Both the position numbers and the translations under genes were made by a program. The notes under the pieces were generated by a model that was given only the letters and a program-made list of their open reading frames with translations, ran no database searches and was not told the DNA's origin. DNA of 64,000 bases, taken from NCBI RefSeq assembly GCF_000764225.1, contig NZ_JQED01000005.1:539390-603389 (forward strand). The letters are read 5' to 3'. The DNA is from Colwellia psychrerythraea (GTDB taxonomy: Bacteria > Pseudomonadota > Gammaproteobacteria > Enterobacterales > Alteromonadaceae). Below, piece by piece: positions 27,084 to 36,711 of this stretch (its first letter is position 1; each line of letters opens with the position of its first letter).

Positions 27084-29039
27084 TTATACTTCTTCAGCTT
27101 GTTTATAAAAAGAAGCAAACATCAACAATGTCCATAACGGCGCACTATATTCCTTGCGACCTGATTGATGATCATTCAACCATTTCTCAATCGTCTTCAT
27201 ATTAAATAAACCACTATTTTTCATTTGCTCACTTAATAACGCATCACGTAATTTTTGTTTTAACGGTCCTCTAAACCAATCAGATAATGGCACTCTAAAG
27301 CCCATCTTCTTTCGATAAAGTACATCATGCGGTAGATGCGGCTCCATGGCTTTTTTCAAAATGTATTTACCACAGCCGTTCTTAATTTTTAATTCTGTAG
27401 GTATTTTGGCGGTCCATTCGACAAACTTATGGTCTAAAAATGGCACTCGAACCTCTAGACTGTGCGCCATGCTAGCACGGTCAACCTTTGTTAAAATATC
27501 ACCGACTAAATAGGTTTTAATATCTAGGTATTGAATGAGAGATAACGGATCATTACCATCAAAGTTTCCTTGATGCTCTCTAAAGACTTCAAGCGCGGTA
27601 TATCCTTTTAGTTCTTGGTATAACTCATCTGAAAATAATGCTTTACGTTGTGCATCGTTTAATAGGGATACTCCATGAAAATACCCCTCTGCCGTATCCA
27701 TTGCTAGTGATTGGAATGTTGTTTTAGCACGTAAAAATTGTGGTGCCCAATCAAGCTTAGGGTATAACTTACCTAAAGTGCCAAATAATGGTTTTCGAAC
27801 TGCATAAGGTAAAATTGAACGCACTTTTTCTTCGTTCATCATTAAACCATATCGACGGTATCCCGCTAATAACTCATCGGCGCCATCACCTGATAAACAG
27901 ACGGTGACCTTCTCACGTGCTAACTGACAGACTCTATAGGTTGGCATGGCAGAGCTATCGGCGTACGGTTCATCATATAAACCTGCTAATAAATCCACTA
28001 GTTCAAAGTCATCACTAGCAACTATTTGTTCTTGATGATCGGTCTTATAATCTTTGGCGACCATGCGAGCAAAATCAGTTTCATTGTAATCTTTTACATC
28101 AAAGCCAATGGAGCAGGTTGTGACAGCTTTCTTTGCTGCATCATCTGACTTATCGTTTGAAAGCTGTGACATCATGGCAACAACGGCACTTGAGTCAACA
28201 CCACCCGATAAAAAAGAGCCTAATGGCACATCAGCATTCATATGGCTATCTACGGCACCCTTAAACTGCTCAACCATAGCTTCAAGATAGTCTTCTTCAG
28301 CCATTTCTACTTGCTGGGCGTAACTAACATCCCAGTATTGCTCAATTTTAGGGGCTTTATCGCCAACGTTAATCGTTAAATTATGTCCTGGGGGTAATTT
28401 AGCGACCTCTTGATAAATAGTATGCGGCTCTGCTGCATAACCCAGTGCAAAATATTGTTCAATAGCTTTTGCATCAATTTTTTTACTCAAACCCGGGATC
28501 AAAGTGATACTTTTCAGTTCAGAAGCAAAGTAAAGTGTGCCATCAATCATGGTATAGAATAATGGTTTGATACCTAAACGATCACGTGAAATAAACAAAC
28601 TTTGCTGTGTTTTATGCCAAATAGCAAAAGTGAACATGCCTTGTAATTTATCAACACAAGCAGGGCCCCACTGCATATAAGCATGTAAAATAACTTCAGT
28701 ATCACTGTGGTTATGAAAAATATGACCCAGTGCTTCAAGCTCAACACGTGTCTGCTTAAAGTTATACACCTCACCATTAAAAATCAGTACATATTCACCG
28801 TCATCACTTGCCATAGGCTGCTGACCTGACGATAAATCAATGATCGATAAACGTCTATGCCCTAGAGCCACATGTTCATCAAGATACTCTCCGCCCTCAT
28901 CAGGTCCTCGATGAAATTGCGCTTGATTCATTTGTGATAATAACTGTTGGTCAACTACGGAGCCATTAACAGAGCTGTTTAATGAGCCATCGGCTGTATT
29001 CGCTGGTGAGAAATGTATAAAACCCGTTATACCGCACAT
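27084..29039 (-). CDS. XrtA-associated asparagine synthase-like amidotransferase
   Basis: A 651-residue protein of two domains: an N-terminal class II glutamine amidotransferase domain, which requires Cys as residue 2 (MCGITGFIHF), and an asparagine-synthase domain with the ATP PP-loop SGGVDSS at about 278-284. The ATG at 29039 is therefore the start; an open frame extends 22 residues further upstream but would bury the catalytic cysteine. The family recalled as TIGR03108 is specific to exosortase A loci. It should transfer ammonia from glutamine to an adenylated carboxylate, possibly a uronic acid or amino-acid substituent of the polymer. Four bases separate it from the upstream glycosyltransferase. 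Confidence 0.93.
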   Translation of the reverse strand: MCGITGFIHFSPANTADGSLNSSVNGSVVDQQLLSQMNQAQFHRGPDEGGEYLDEHVALGHRRLSIIDLSSGQQPMASDDGEYVLIFNGEVYNFKQTRVELEALGHIFHNHSDTEVILHAYMQWGPACVDKLQGMFTFAIWHKTQQSLFISRDRLGIKPLFYTMIDGTLYFASELKSITLIPGLSKKIDAKAIEQYFALGYAAEPHTIYQEVAKLPPGHNLTINVGDKAPKIEQYWDVSYAQQVEMAEEDYLEAMVEQFKGAVDSHMNADVPLGSFLSGGVDSSAVVAMMSQLSNDKSDDAAKKAVTTCSIGFDVKDYNETDFARMVAKDYKTDHQEQIVASDDFELVDLLAGLYDEPYADSSAMPTYRVCQLAREKVTVCLSGDGADELLAGYRRYGLMMNEEKVRSILPYAVRKPLFGTLGKLYPKLDWAPQFLRAKTTFQSLAMDTAEGYFHGVSLLNDAQRKALFSDELYQELKGYTALEVFREHQGNFDGNDPLSLIQYLDIKTYLVGDILTKVDRASMAHSLEVRVPFLDHKFVEWTAKIPTELKIKNGCGKYILKKAMEPHLPHDVLYRKKMGFRVPLSDWFRGPLKQKLRDALLSEQMKNSGLFNMKTIEKWLNDHQSGRKEYSAPLWTLLMFASFYKQAEEV

Positions 29040-29043
29040 TCTA

Positions 29044-30144
29044 TTATGATCCTTTAACCAGTGCTTTATATTGCTGTAAATAAGCATGCACCATGTGTTT
29101 TTCATTAAAATTTTTCAATACTTTGGCACGGGCATTCTCACCGTGTTCAAGAATTAATTCGGGTTGATTTATATACCGTAATAAACCGTGTGCTAAAGCG
29201 GCGGAGTTACTTTTATCAACTAAAAATCCTTCTTTAGCATCTTCGACCACTTCAGGAACCCCGCCCACTCGTGTAGCGACTATCGGTGTTTTCGCCGACA
29301 TAGCTTCCAAAATGGTCATAGGGATACCTTCTGCAATAGAAGATAAAACAAAAACATCAGTTTGCGCTAATATTTGCGCTATATCATCACGAGCACCAAG
29401 GAAATTCACAGTATCTAAGCCATTTTCTTCACAGTACTTTTCTAGTTTTTTACGTTGTTCACCATCACCAACGATAGCAAGTGCAGGCATTTTTTCACGG
29501 CCTATTTCTTGATTGATTATTGCAAAGGCTTTGAGCAAGTTAAGGTGATCTTTTACCGGTGAAATTCGAGCAACAATGGCAAATCGCAGTTGTTTGCTCA
29601 CAGTTTTAGGCACATTAAAGCGCTCGGTGTTAATACCATTTTGAATAAGTAAGGCTTTCTTTGAGGGTATACCAACAGAGCCCACCAACCACCGATGTAA
29701 GTCCTCACTCACACTGACATATCTATGAATAAAGGATGACATCAGTTTTCGTAATAAATTATGTTTTTTATTTAAACCTTGCGGATCACTAATATCACGA
29801 CCATGTTCCGCATGAATATGCCCCTTAACCCCTGCCAGCCATGAAATTGGGTGATACTCAATCGTCGCCAGATTATAGGTATGTAATATCGCAGGCTTTA
29901 TTTTTTTTAAAAGTTTATAAAGCTTAAAATGAATGCCTAAATCACTGCCTTGTTTCTTACCTAAACAATAAACCTCAATTGGGTTATCTTCTGACTGAGA
30001 AAAATGATTCGCATCTGTTAATGAAATAATAATATGGTCAAAGTTTTCATCTTGCATTTGGTTAATACAATTAAGCATAACTCGCTCTAAGCCACCAATA
30101 TCTAAACGGTAGATTAAATGAACGACTATCTTCTTATTATTCAC
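29044..30144 (-). CDS. XrtA/PEP-CTERM-associated glycosyltransferase (stp2 type)
   Basis: A 366-residue GT4 enzyme. The start VVHLIYRLDIGGLERVMLN and the EHGRDISDPQGLNKKHN segment are distinctive for the family recalled as TIGR03088, found next to exosortase A. The C-terminal donor site reads FVLSSIAEGIPMTILEAMSA. The start overlaps the stop of xrtA by eight bases, so translation is coupled. Sugar specificity unknown. Confidence 0.92.
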   Translation of the reverse strand: MNNKKIVVHLIYRLDIGGLERVMLNCINQMQDENFDHIIISLTDANHFSQSEDNPIEVYCLGKKQGSDLGIHFKLYKLLKKIKPAILHTYNLATIEYHPISWLAGVKGHIHAEHGRDISDPQGLNKKHNLLRKLMSSFIHRYVSVSEDLHRWLVGSVGIPSKKALLIQNGINTERFNVPKTVSKQLRFAIVARISPVKDHLNLLKAFAIINQEIGREKMPALAIVGDGEQRKKLEKYCEENGLDTVNFLGARDDIAQILAQTDVFVLSSIAEGIPMTILEAMSAKTPIVATRVGGVPEVVEDAKEGFLVDKSNSAALAHGLLRYINQPELILEHGENARAKVLKNFNEKHMVHAYLQQYKALVKGS

Positions 30145-31615
30145 TCATCTCACCTTTAAACTCATACTGGTTAAATGCTTGGGATAAATCGCTTTCAACC
30201 TGACTTAAGTCACTCTCTCCTGCAAACGACATAGCCCGCATTTCACTAAAGTCAGACTGACGAGACAAACTATTCCACGCTTGCATCAATTTAGCTTGAT
30301 TATCGCTGACAGTATAAAAATCACCGACTTTATACTGATATAGGTAACTTCTTGGCTGGCCATCAATAGTGCGTAAATGTACTAACATGACAGGTTTATT
30401 ATTAAGCACTAATTTTTTCTTGGCGACAATCGTCCAGCGGTCATAATCATGAGTGACATTTTGCCAAACAATTAACTCCCCTTTATTTTGTTTATTGCCG
30501 TATATAGCTTGGAAGACCTCTATACCTTGTTCGTTTCTTTGATAGACTTTCTCATAAGCGTCTTCAAAGCTAATCCCCCAAGATGAAGAGACCTCTGCCG
30601 TGATATTGTTTTCTTTTAAATTAACGCTCGGAATAGATTTTAATACAAAGAAAGTTAACAGCAATAATGGTAAACTCAACAGCGGTAATACAGCATACTT
30701 AGAAAATTTCATTTGAGCTTCAGAGCCCAACTTTTCATTATCAGAACCTTTTGTGGCTTGCGCCTTATCGGCAAAAAAGCCGCCAATCCAAAACATCAAC
30801 ATAATCACTACACCAAAAAATAACCAACCATAAATAAGGTGGTCAGCACCGGTGGCGTATTTCATGTCTGTGTAATATGCAATAGCAACAATGCCATAAG
30901 CACGAATACCATTTGCCAAAATAGGTAATGTAAGTGCAAATATTACAAACAATATCTTTTTATACGTTTTGTTATACGTTAAATAACTAAATAAAGTACC
31001 TACAGCAACTGAGGCAATTAAATATCGAATGCCAGAACAAGCTACCGCGACTTCAAACATTCCTGTGGGTATTTGAATATATAAACCGTCGACATAAACA
31101 GGAATACCATTAAGCTTGAGAAAAAAAACAGTAAACCAAGCCGTAACATCTTGCAACAATGGTATGAGGTTCTCACCCATAGGTACGGCAAAAAACAAAT
31201 ACATTAAAGGGAATTTATAATGCCAAGCTAATTTATTACCCATAACTAGCCAAATTAATAAAACTAATGACGTTACGGCAGAAAGTTGTCCTAAAACGTT
31301 GATATCAGCCGAATAGGCAAACAGCCACACAAATAATGAAGCAACTAATAAAGGCAGAGCAAGCCAACCAGGTCGTACTCTACTTTGCAAAAAGTTTTCT
31401 TTATCTCGCCAGACTAACCACAAACTAATGGGTAAAATGAAATACCCATGAGCAAAGGTATCAGAGGTCGACCAAATAGCTTCCATCGCTCGTAAAGTAT
31501 CTTGGTAAACGACAACCCAAGCAAGTATTAGCACAGAAAACATTAACCATAACCGTTTGTCGGTTATGGCGAGGCAAGATGAAACTTTTCGCTCTACTTC
31601 GCTAGTTACTAGCAT
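30137..31615 (-). CDS. xrtA: Exosortase A fused to an EpsI-type C-terminal domain
   Basis: About 492 residues. The first 280 hold around eight membrane segments and the exosortase active-site set: Cys in VACSGIRYL (about 193), Arg in ANGIRA (about 238) and His in GADHLIYGW (about 259). The remaining part, after about residue 310, is one more membrane helix and a soluble domain resembling EpsI (DUF3485), which in other loci is a separate gene. Exosortases cleave and transfer proteins with a C-terminal PEP motif, thought to be attached to cell-surface glycan. ATG at 31624 is too near the AAAAAGG; ATG at 31615 is better spaced. No PEP-CTERM substrate is encoded in this window. Confidence 0.95.
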   Translation of the reverse strand: MLVTSEVERKVSSCLAITDKRLWLMFSVLILAWVVVYQDTLRAMEAIWSTSDTFAHGYFILPISLWLVWRDKENFLQSRVRPGWLALPLLVASLFVWLFAYSADINVLGQLSAVTSLVLLIWLVMGNKLAWHYKFPLMYLFFAVPMGENLIPLLQDVTAWFTVFFLKLNGIPVYVDGLYIQIPTGMFEVAVACSGIRYLIASVAVGTLFSYLTYNKTYKKILFVIFALTLPILANGIRAYGIVAIAYYTDMKYATGADHLIYGWLFFGVVIMLMFWIGGFFADKAQATKGSDNEKLGSEAQMKFSKYAVLPLLSLPLLLLTFFVLKSIPSVNLKENNITAEVSSSWGISFEDAYEKVYQRNEQGIEVFQAIYGNKQNKGELIVWQNVTHDYDRWTIVAKKKLVLNNKPVMLVHLRTIDGQPRSYLYQYKVGDFYTVSDNQAKLMQAWNSLSRQSDFSEMRAMSFAGESDLSQVESDLSQAFNQYEFKGEMSE

Positions 31616-32894
31616 CACTGTCATCCTTTTTAGTAAAAAAACCTAATAATGGTTCCAAGGTTTGTGGCCAAGTAAACTGCTCTATGATCCACTCTCTACT
31701 CGTGAAGTTCTTTCTCTCTTTATTTGCTAAAAATGTTAAACAAGCTTTTGCATACACTTCAATATTATCAGTAATCACTACCGCTTCATTAGCTTCTGCA
31801 TTAATACCTTCCATCGCCATCGGTGTAACAACAATAGCTTTATTCAACGACATTGCTTCAAGTACTTTATTTTGAATACCGCGCGCTATTTGTAATGGTG
31901 CTACAACACACTGTGATTGATTAATAAAAGGGCGAACATCATGTACACGTCCTGTTACTAATACACCTTGCTGTTTTTCCAACGCTATAACATCACTACT
32001 TGGGTTTCCACCTACAATACAAAAAACCGCTTCGGGATTTTTTGCTAAAACTAATGGCCACACATGTTCAGTAAACCATAATACTGCATCAATATTTGCC
32101 CAATAATCCATTGCACCAGTAAAGGCAATGAATGGTTGGCTTGGTACCAGTGTTTCTTGTTCAAATTGTTTTTCAGGGTCAAAAAAGTGTATGTCGACAC
32201 CATTTAATAGCCCATGTACCTTATTTTTCTGTTCTAAGGCTTGTCGCTCACTGAATAATTGTGCTTCATCAGGAGAAACAAACAAACTATGGTCAAATTC
32301 AACACAAATATCATTTTCAACCTGTGCCAATAGACTGTATTCACGATTAAAGAACCAGTTGGCCAAGCCCGTCTTTTTCATTGCATATTGACGCCATTTA
32401 TCGGAATCAATATCAACAAAATCAATAATTCGCTCCAATGATGAAAACTCAGCAACCTGCGAATTTCTATCTTGAACGTATTGCGCCATTGAAGAGCTAT
32501 AAATAAATACTTTACTAATCTGATGCTGAGCAATAACTCGATGAGTCCATTGCTGCATTCGTTTATCGAAATAATACGGTAACGTTATAGGCTTATTCGT
32601 TAAAAAACCGGTTAAGCCTTTAATTTTTGAGAGTGTTTTATGCTGATCTAGATGAAAAATAGATGCGCAGTACTTTTGCAAACCTGAAACATATTGTTTA
32701 TCAAATGGATCATCGATAAAACATCCTAAATGAACCTCATACTGCTCACTCAACTTTTTTAATATATTAAACGAACGGATTTTATCGCCTTTATTAGGCG
32801 GAAAAGGAATACGGTGACACAAGAACAACAACGGCTCTTTTTGAGGATAACGTTCTTTCTTCTTAGCATTGAGCTGTTCATTTGAGTGACTCAT
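31602..32894 (-). CDS. XrtA/PEP-CTERM-associated glycosyltransferase (stp1 type)
   Basis: A 430-residue glycosyltransferase with the start motif LLFLCHRIPFPPNKGDKIRSFNIL, diagnostic for the family recalled as TIGR03087 from exosortase A loci, and a C-terminal VAPLQIARGIQNKVLEAMSLNKAIVVTPMAMEGI donor region. It overlaps the start of xrtA by about 14 bases and begins four bases after the FemAB-like gene, so this is one tightly packed operon. Confidence 0.92.
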   Translation of the reverse strand: MSHSNEQLNAKKKERYPQKEPLLFLCHRIPFPPNKGDKIRSFNILKKLSEQYEVHLGCFIDDPFDKQYVSGLQKYCASIFHLDQHKTLSKIKGLTGFLTNKPITLPYYFDKRMQQWTHRVIAQHQISKVFIYSSSMAQYVQDRNSQVAEFSSLERIIDFVDIDSDKWRQYAMKKTGLANWFFNREYSLLAQVENDICVEFDHSLFVSPDEAQLFSERQALEQKNKVHGLLNGVDIHFFDPEKQFEQETLVPSQPFIAFTGAMDYWANIDAVLWFTEHVWPLVLAKNPEAVFCIVGGNPSSDVIALEKQQGVLVTGRVHDVRPFINQSQCVVAPLQIARGIQNKVLEAMSLNKAIVVTPMAMEGINAEANEAVVITDNIEVYAKACLTFLANKERKNFTSREWIIEQFTWPQTLEPLLGFFTKKDDSDASN

Positions 32895-32898
32895 TAGC

Positions 32899-33957
32899 TT
32901 ACCCTAGAAATTTAGATAAAAAAGGGCCAACTATTTGACTCACTTTTAGTGGTAATTTTTGCCACAACTCAATAAATAATTTGTATTTCGGGTTATTAGG
33001 ACTAAGGTTTGGCAATTCAGTTGCGTTAACAAGGTGGTAATAATAATAAAGTGACTTTGGCTCCATGCCCCAGTTTTTCTTATATTTGTATGGGCCACTA
33101 TCATTTTTACTACGGCCAAAGTCATACCAACGATAGCCTTTTTCACTCGCGCTACACATGACTTGGTAATACATATAATCGGCACTTTTAAGACCACGGG
33201 CACTGTCATTACCGCCACCATAATAAGGTAATACTTGCTCGTTAAAATAAAAATTCATCACTGCACTTGATAATTGCTCATCTTTACTCTTAATAACAGC
33301 AATATCAATATTATCGCCGAAAACATCCACCAAATTTTCAAAGTAGACTTTGCTAAAAATGGGAGTACCTAAGTTACGATAACTTGTTGACAATAAGTGG
33401 TAAAAATCTTGTAAGTTCTTATTACCTGTCTCGAGCGAAAAATTAAGTTCATTTTTGAGAGAGTGTCGGATTACAGCACGTTGTTTTTTCTTAATTGATG
33501 CGAGAATCTTTTCATTGTCTTCTGCTAATTCACAGCCAAAAGCACTGTGTGCTTGTTTTAACAGTAATGTTGAGTCTTGCTTCTCTTGATAACGCAGTTC
33601 TAAATAATCAACAGATAGTTTTTCCGCTAATAAACAAGCTTCTTGTTCTAATTGACGCACTAGTTCAGGGGAATCAGCAATAGCGCCGCCATAAACACAA
33701 AAAGGCGTTGAAACGAGTGCGTGACCAAATAACTTACTTTTAACCTCTACTAATGGTAAAACACCAGCAATACTGCCATCTAGCTCTATAAACAAAAAAT
33801 AGCAATCATGGTTGAAGCTTTTTGATATCACTTGCTGCCAACCACTTAAATGGAAAAAACTCCCCTGTTGATGATTTTTTACATAATGGTCCCACGACGA
33901 AAATTCAGATGATGTGAGTTGTTTAATTGCATTATTAGTAATAGAAATATTATTCAA
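32899..33957 (-). CDS. FemAB-like protein, XrtA/PEP-CTERM-associated
   Basis: A 352-residue protein with two GNAT-like folds as in FemAB peptidyltransferases; the second half contains the typical RGLKSADYMYYQVMCSASEKGYRWYDFGRSK segment. The family recalled as TIGR03019 occurs only with exosortase A. It may add an amino acid or acyl group to a sugar intermediate; substrate unknown. The best start appears to be TTG at 33957 since no in-frame ATG is near; this is uncertain. An inserted palindromic element lies about 50 bases upstream and separates it from the deacetylase gene of the same operon. Confidence 0.85.
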   Translation of the reverse strand: MNNISITNNAIKQLTSSEFSSWDHYVKNHQQGSFFHLSGWQQVISKSFNHDCYFLFIELDGSIAGVLPLVEVKSKLFGHALVSTPFCVYGGAIADSPELVRQLEQEACLLAEKLSVDYLELRYQEKQDSTLLLKQAHSAFGCELAEDNEKILASIKKKQRAVIRHSLKNELNFSLETGNKNLQDFYHLLSTSYRNLGTPIFSKVYFENLVDVFGDNIDIAVIKSKDEQLSSAVMNFYFNEQVLPYYGGGNDSARGLKSADYMYYQVMCSASEKGYRWYDFGRSKNDSGPYKYKKNWGMEPKSLYYYYHLVNATELPNLSPNNPKYKLFIELWQKLPLKVSQIVGPFLSKFLG

Positions 33958-34009
33958 GTGTCCATTCTCTTTATATTTAACTTAAAGGTGAGCTCACCAC
34001 AATCACACT

Positions 34010-34277
34010 ATATGCCCGCTCCCCTTGAAGATGCTCGTTTCAGGAAATCTGAGCGAGCCATAATCAAGGCGCATTTTTTATTAAGGGTCATTCCATTAAT
34101 AAAAAATGTAACGCAGAGTATGATTTGCTCAGCCTTCCCTAAAGGGCTTGTTTAGAAACGCTTTATGCTGCGTTATTGATTTCGACAATAGAATAACTAT
34201 TCTTTTCAATCAATGCTTTGCCTAAAAGCGTTTTTAATTCCAGCTGAATCATGCATCTTCAAATCGAACGGGTATAT
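34010..34277. mobile_element. MITE-like element with about 34-bp terminal inverted repeats, inside the XrtA operon
   Basis: The 331-base gap between two same-strand genes holds an element whose ends are imperfect inverted copies: left end ATATGCCC followed by TTGAAGATGCTCGTTTCAG (34025-34043), right end CTGAATCATGCATCTTCAA (34244-34262) followed by GGGTATAT. Inside, CATTTTTTATTAA (34072-34084) and TTAATAAAAAATG (34096-34108) are a perfect 13-base inverted repeat. No open frame encodes a transposase. It ends 12 bases from the deacetylase stop codon. A non-autonomous inserted element is the simplest explanation; TA may be the target site. Confidence 0.7.
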
Positions 34278-34288
34278 CCGTTTCATGT

Positions 34289-35155
34289 TTACTTTTTATT
34301 CAAGTAAACACTTTTCATCGTGTCCCATTGGTAATCTTCTAACAATCGTACAACCTTACCCTCCATACGAGATAAGTTTAAATAATGACGAAGTCTAGAC
34401 TTTATCGAGGCACCTGCAACTCTAGGCTGTTCTGGATCGATTTCCCATGGATGAAAATAGAAACTGTAAGGCTGCTGTTCTGTATTTAAGTAATTATCAA
34501 TACGTCTTTTTGACAGCCAATAAGGGTAAAGGCGAAAATAGCCACCGCCACCAATACCTGTATTACGTTCACTTTTTCGAACTGTCGGTACCGGTATTTC
34601 AATGATGCCTTCATCTCGTTGATATTTAAAACGTGGCCAGTTAGGTACACCGTATAAGTCATGCTCAATGGGATAGGTGCTTGAACTATACTCAAAACCC
34701 AGTTCAGCTAGCGTCTTATATACCCAAGTATTATTATCATTAATAGAAAAGCTTGGTGCGCGATAACCAATAATGGCTTGCCCAGAGGTATCTTCAAGTA
34801 CTTGCTTACTTTTTCTCACATCTGCTAGAAATTGCTCAGGGGTCATTTCAGTTGCTCGCTGATGGGCAAAACCATGGCTTGCTAATTCATGTCCTTGATC
34901 AACGATTGCTTTAATTAAATTCGGACAACGCTCTGCTACCCAACCTAAAGTAAAAAAGGTGCATTTAGCCTGCTTTTGTTCAAACAGTTCTAATAATCGA
35001 TAAGTATTCGCCTCAACACGTAGTTCGAGGTTGTTCCAATCTGCTTTATCAATCGCTTTTTCAAAGGCTGAGACATGAAAATAATCTTCAACATCTACCG
35101 TTAGCGCCTGCCTACTCGGAAATGTAGTCATTTTATTTACGGTTTGCATTATCAT
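34289..35155 (-). CDS. XrtA-associated polysaccharide deacetylase
   Basis: A 288-residue NodB-type protein. ALTVDVEDYFHVSAFE carries the catalytic-metal aspartates, and HELASHGFAHQRATEMT gives the histidine motif; YSFYFHPWEIDPEQPR near the end is characteristic of the family recalled as TIGR03006 in exosortase A loci. No signal peptide is apparent. AAAGGA precedes the ATG, which shares one base with the stop of the sugar transferase gene (TAATG). It likely removes N-acetyl or O-acetyl groups from a lipid-linked or nascent glycan. Confidence 0.92.
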   Translation of the reverse strand: MIMQTVNKMTTFPSRQALTVDVEDYFHVSAFEKAIDKADWNNLELRVEANTYRLLELFEQKQAKCTFFTLGWVAERCPNLIKAIVDQGHELASHGFAHQRATEMTPEQFLADVRKSKQVLEDTSGQAIIGYRAPSFSINDNNTWVYKTLAELGFEYSSSTYPIEHDLYGVPNWPRFKYQRDEGIIEIPVPTVRKSERNTGIGGGGYFRLYPYWLSKRRIDNYLNTEQQPYSFYFHPWEIDPEQPRVAGASIKSRLRHYLNLSRMEGKVVRLLEDYQWDTMKSVYLNKK

Positions 35156-36558
35156 TAACGTCCTTTACCAAACAACACAATCTCAACCGTGCGAATTAAG
35201 ATTAATATGTCTAAAAGAAAGCTACGGTGCTTAATATAATACAAATCATATTTCAGTTTTTCTAAAGAATCAGCCTCTGTGGCGCCGTAAGGATATTTTA
35301 ATTGCGCCCAACCCGTTAAACCCGGTTTAACATTATGACGTTCGTTATAATAAGGGACGTTTTTAATTAGGCTTTGCACAAATTGAGGGCGTTCGGGTCT
35401 TGGTCCAACAAAGCCCATATTGCCATGCAATACATTCCAAATTTGTGGTAGTTCATCAATTCGATATTTCCGTAAAAACTGGCCAACTTTTGTAATACGG
35501 TTATCATTTTCACTGGCCATTTGGGCGCCGTGCTTTTCTGCATCTAAATGCATACTACGAAATTTAATAATATTAAACGGTTCACCGTCTAACCCCACTC
35601 GCTCTTGCTTATAAAAAACTGGCGCATTAAAACCTTCTGTGATTTTCATGCATAACATAGTAATAAGCATCACGGGCCAAGTAAGCAATAATAAAACCAA
35701 TGCCATTCCTGCGTTAAAGATCCAATCTAAGGTATTTCGTAAGTAATTATTAGAAGCAAAGCCATTTGAATAAATTACCCAGCTAGGGTAAATAAGGTTA
35801 ACGGCGATTTGCCCAGTTTCCCGCTCAATGAAATCCAATATATCTATTATTTCAATACCGCGGATTTTGCAAGCAAATAACTCATCTACTGGTAAGTTAT
35901 TTCTACGCTCGTCATTAGCGACAACTATCTCATCAATATCGTGCGCTAAAGTGTACTCAACTAATGATTCAGATAGATTTATTTTTGTTTCGCGCTGGAT
36001 CCCATCAGGAGAGTCACCTTTCATAATAACAAAGCCATGCACGGAAAAATCTTGCCTATCGACATCACGTCTCATACGCCTTTCGATTATTGAAGCTCGT
36101 TGGCCAGAGCCTAAAACCAAAATATTACGTTTACCAAAACCAAAGAAGTCTATTTTAAAAGTAAAATAACGAGAAGTACTGACAAGAAAAACACTGAGTG
36201 AAGAAGCTATCGCTAATAGTTCTATTGGTAAATGATATGGCCCATAAAGAGGGTTAATAATGGTTGTTGCACAAAAGCCCACTGATACGCACATCAACAT
36301 GCGTCGAAAAATCCCTCGAAAACTCTCTCGTAGTTTTGAGTTGTATAATCCCAGCGCTAAAGCACTTAATTGATTAAGCAACGCAAAGATGACTGCATAG
36401 AAAATTAAATAACTATCAGACACCACGATAAAATCAACAATTTGATATTCTCCGTTCAAATGAACAGCCAACAATAAAGCAGCAACAAATAAAATTTGCT
36501 CTATAATAATTAAAGATTTAGTACCTGTTGATAAATCACGAAATTTCGAACTAGACAT
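35155..36558 (-). CDS. Initiating undecaprenyl-phosphate sugar phosphotransferase (EpsB-2 type)
   Basis: A 467-residue polyisoprenyl-phosphate hexose-1-phosphate transferase: four N-terminal membrane segments, a Rossmann-like CoA-binding/NAD-like domain (RNILVLGSGQRASIIERRMRR), a further membrane segment, and the C-terminal catalytic domain with FYKQERVGLDGEPFNIIKFRSM, RKYRIDELPQIWNVL, GPRPERPQF and KPGLTGWAQ. It starts repeat-unit synthesis by moving a sugar-1-phosphate to undecaprenyl phosphate. The family recalled as TIGR03013 is exosortase A-linked. As first gene of the minus-strand operon it faces the divergent export operon across 196 bases. Confidence 0.95.
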   Translation of the reverse strand: MSSSKFRDLSTGTKSLIIIEQILFVAALLLAVHLNGEYQIVDFIVVSDSYLIFYAVIFALLNQLSALALGLYNSKLRESFRGIFRRMLMCVSVGFCATTIINPLYGPYHLPIELLAIASSLSVFLVSTSRYFTFKIDFFGFGKRNILVLGSGQRASIIERRMRRDVDRQDFSVHGFVIMKGDSPDGIQRETKINLSESLVEYTLAHDIDEIVVANDERRNNLPVDELFACKIRGIEIIDILDFIERETGQIAVNLIYPSWVIYSNGFASNNYLRNTLDWIFNAGMALVLLLLTWPVMLITMLCMKITEGFNAPVFYKQERVGLDGEPFNIIKFRSMHLDAEKHGAQMASENDNRITKVGQFLRKYRIDELPQIWNVLHGNMGFVGPRPERPQFVQSLIKNVPYYNERHNVKPGLTGWAQLKYPYGATEADSLEKLKYDLYYIKHRSFLLDILILIRTVEIVLFGKGR

Positions 36559-36586
36559 AGCCGACTAGGTTCCCTTTAATTAAGAA

Positions 36587-36614
36587 ATGCTAAATAACAA
36601 GTTTCTATTGACAA
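36587..36614 (-). promoter_or_regulatory. Candidate sigma-70 promoter of the minus-strand XrtA operon
   Basis: On the minus strand TTGTCA (36609-36614) and TAGCAT (36587-36592) are spaced by 16 bases and lie about 30 bases upstream of the sugar transferase start. The -10 box is weak. No sigma-54 type GG/GC promoter was recognised in this divergent region. Confidence 0.3.
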
Positions 36615-36679
36615 AACAGCTCCCATTCTAACAAAAAATACATTAAAGTTAACGGTTAATTTACACATGTTAATTATTA

Positions 36680-36709
36680 TTGCTAAAAGACAATAAAATA
36701 CCATACAAT
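36680..36709 (+). promoter_or_regulatory. Candidate sigma-70 promoter of the export operon
   Basis: TTGCTA (36680-36685) and TACAAT (36704-36709) are 18 bases apart on the plus strand, placing transcription start at about 36716, at the beginning of a 15-base direct repeat. The first gene starts at 36755 with AAGG well placed. Confidence 0.35.
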
Positions 36710-36711
36710 CA

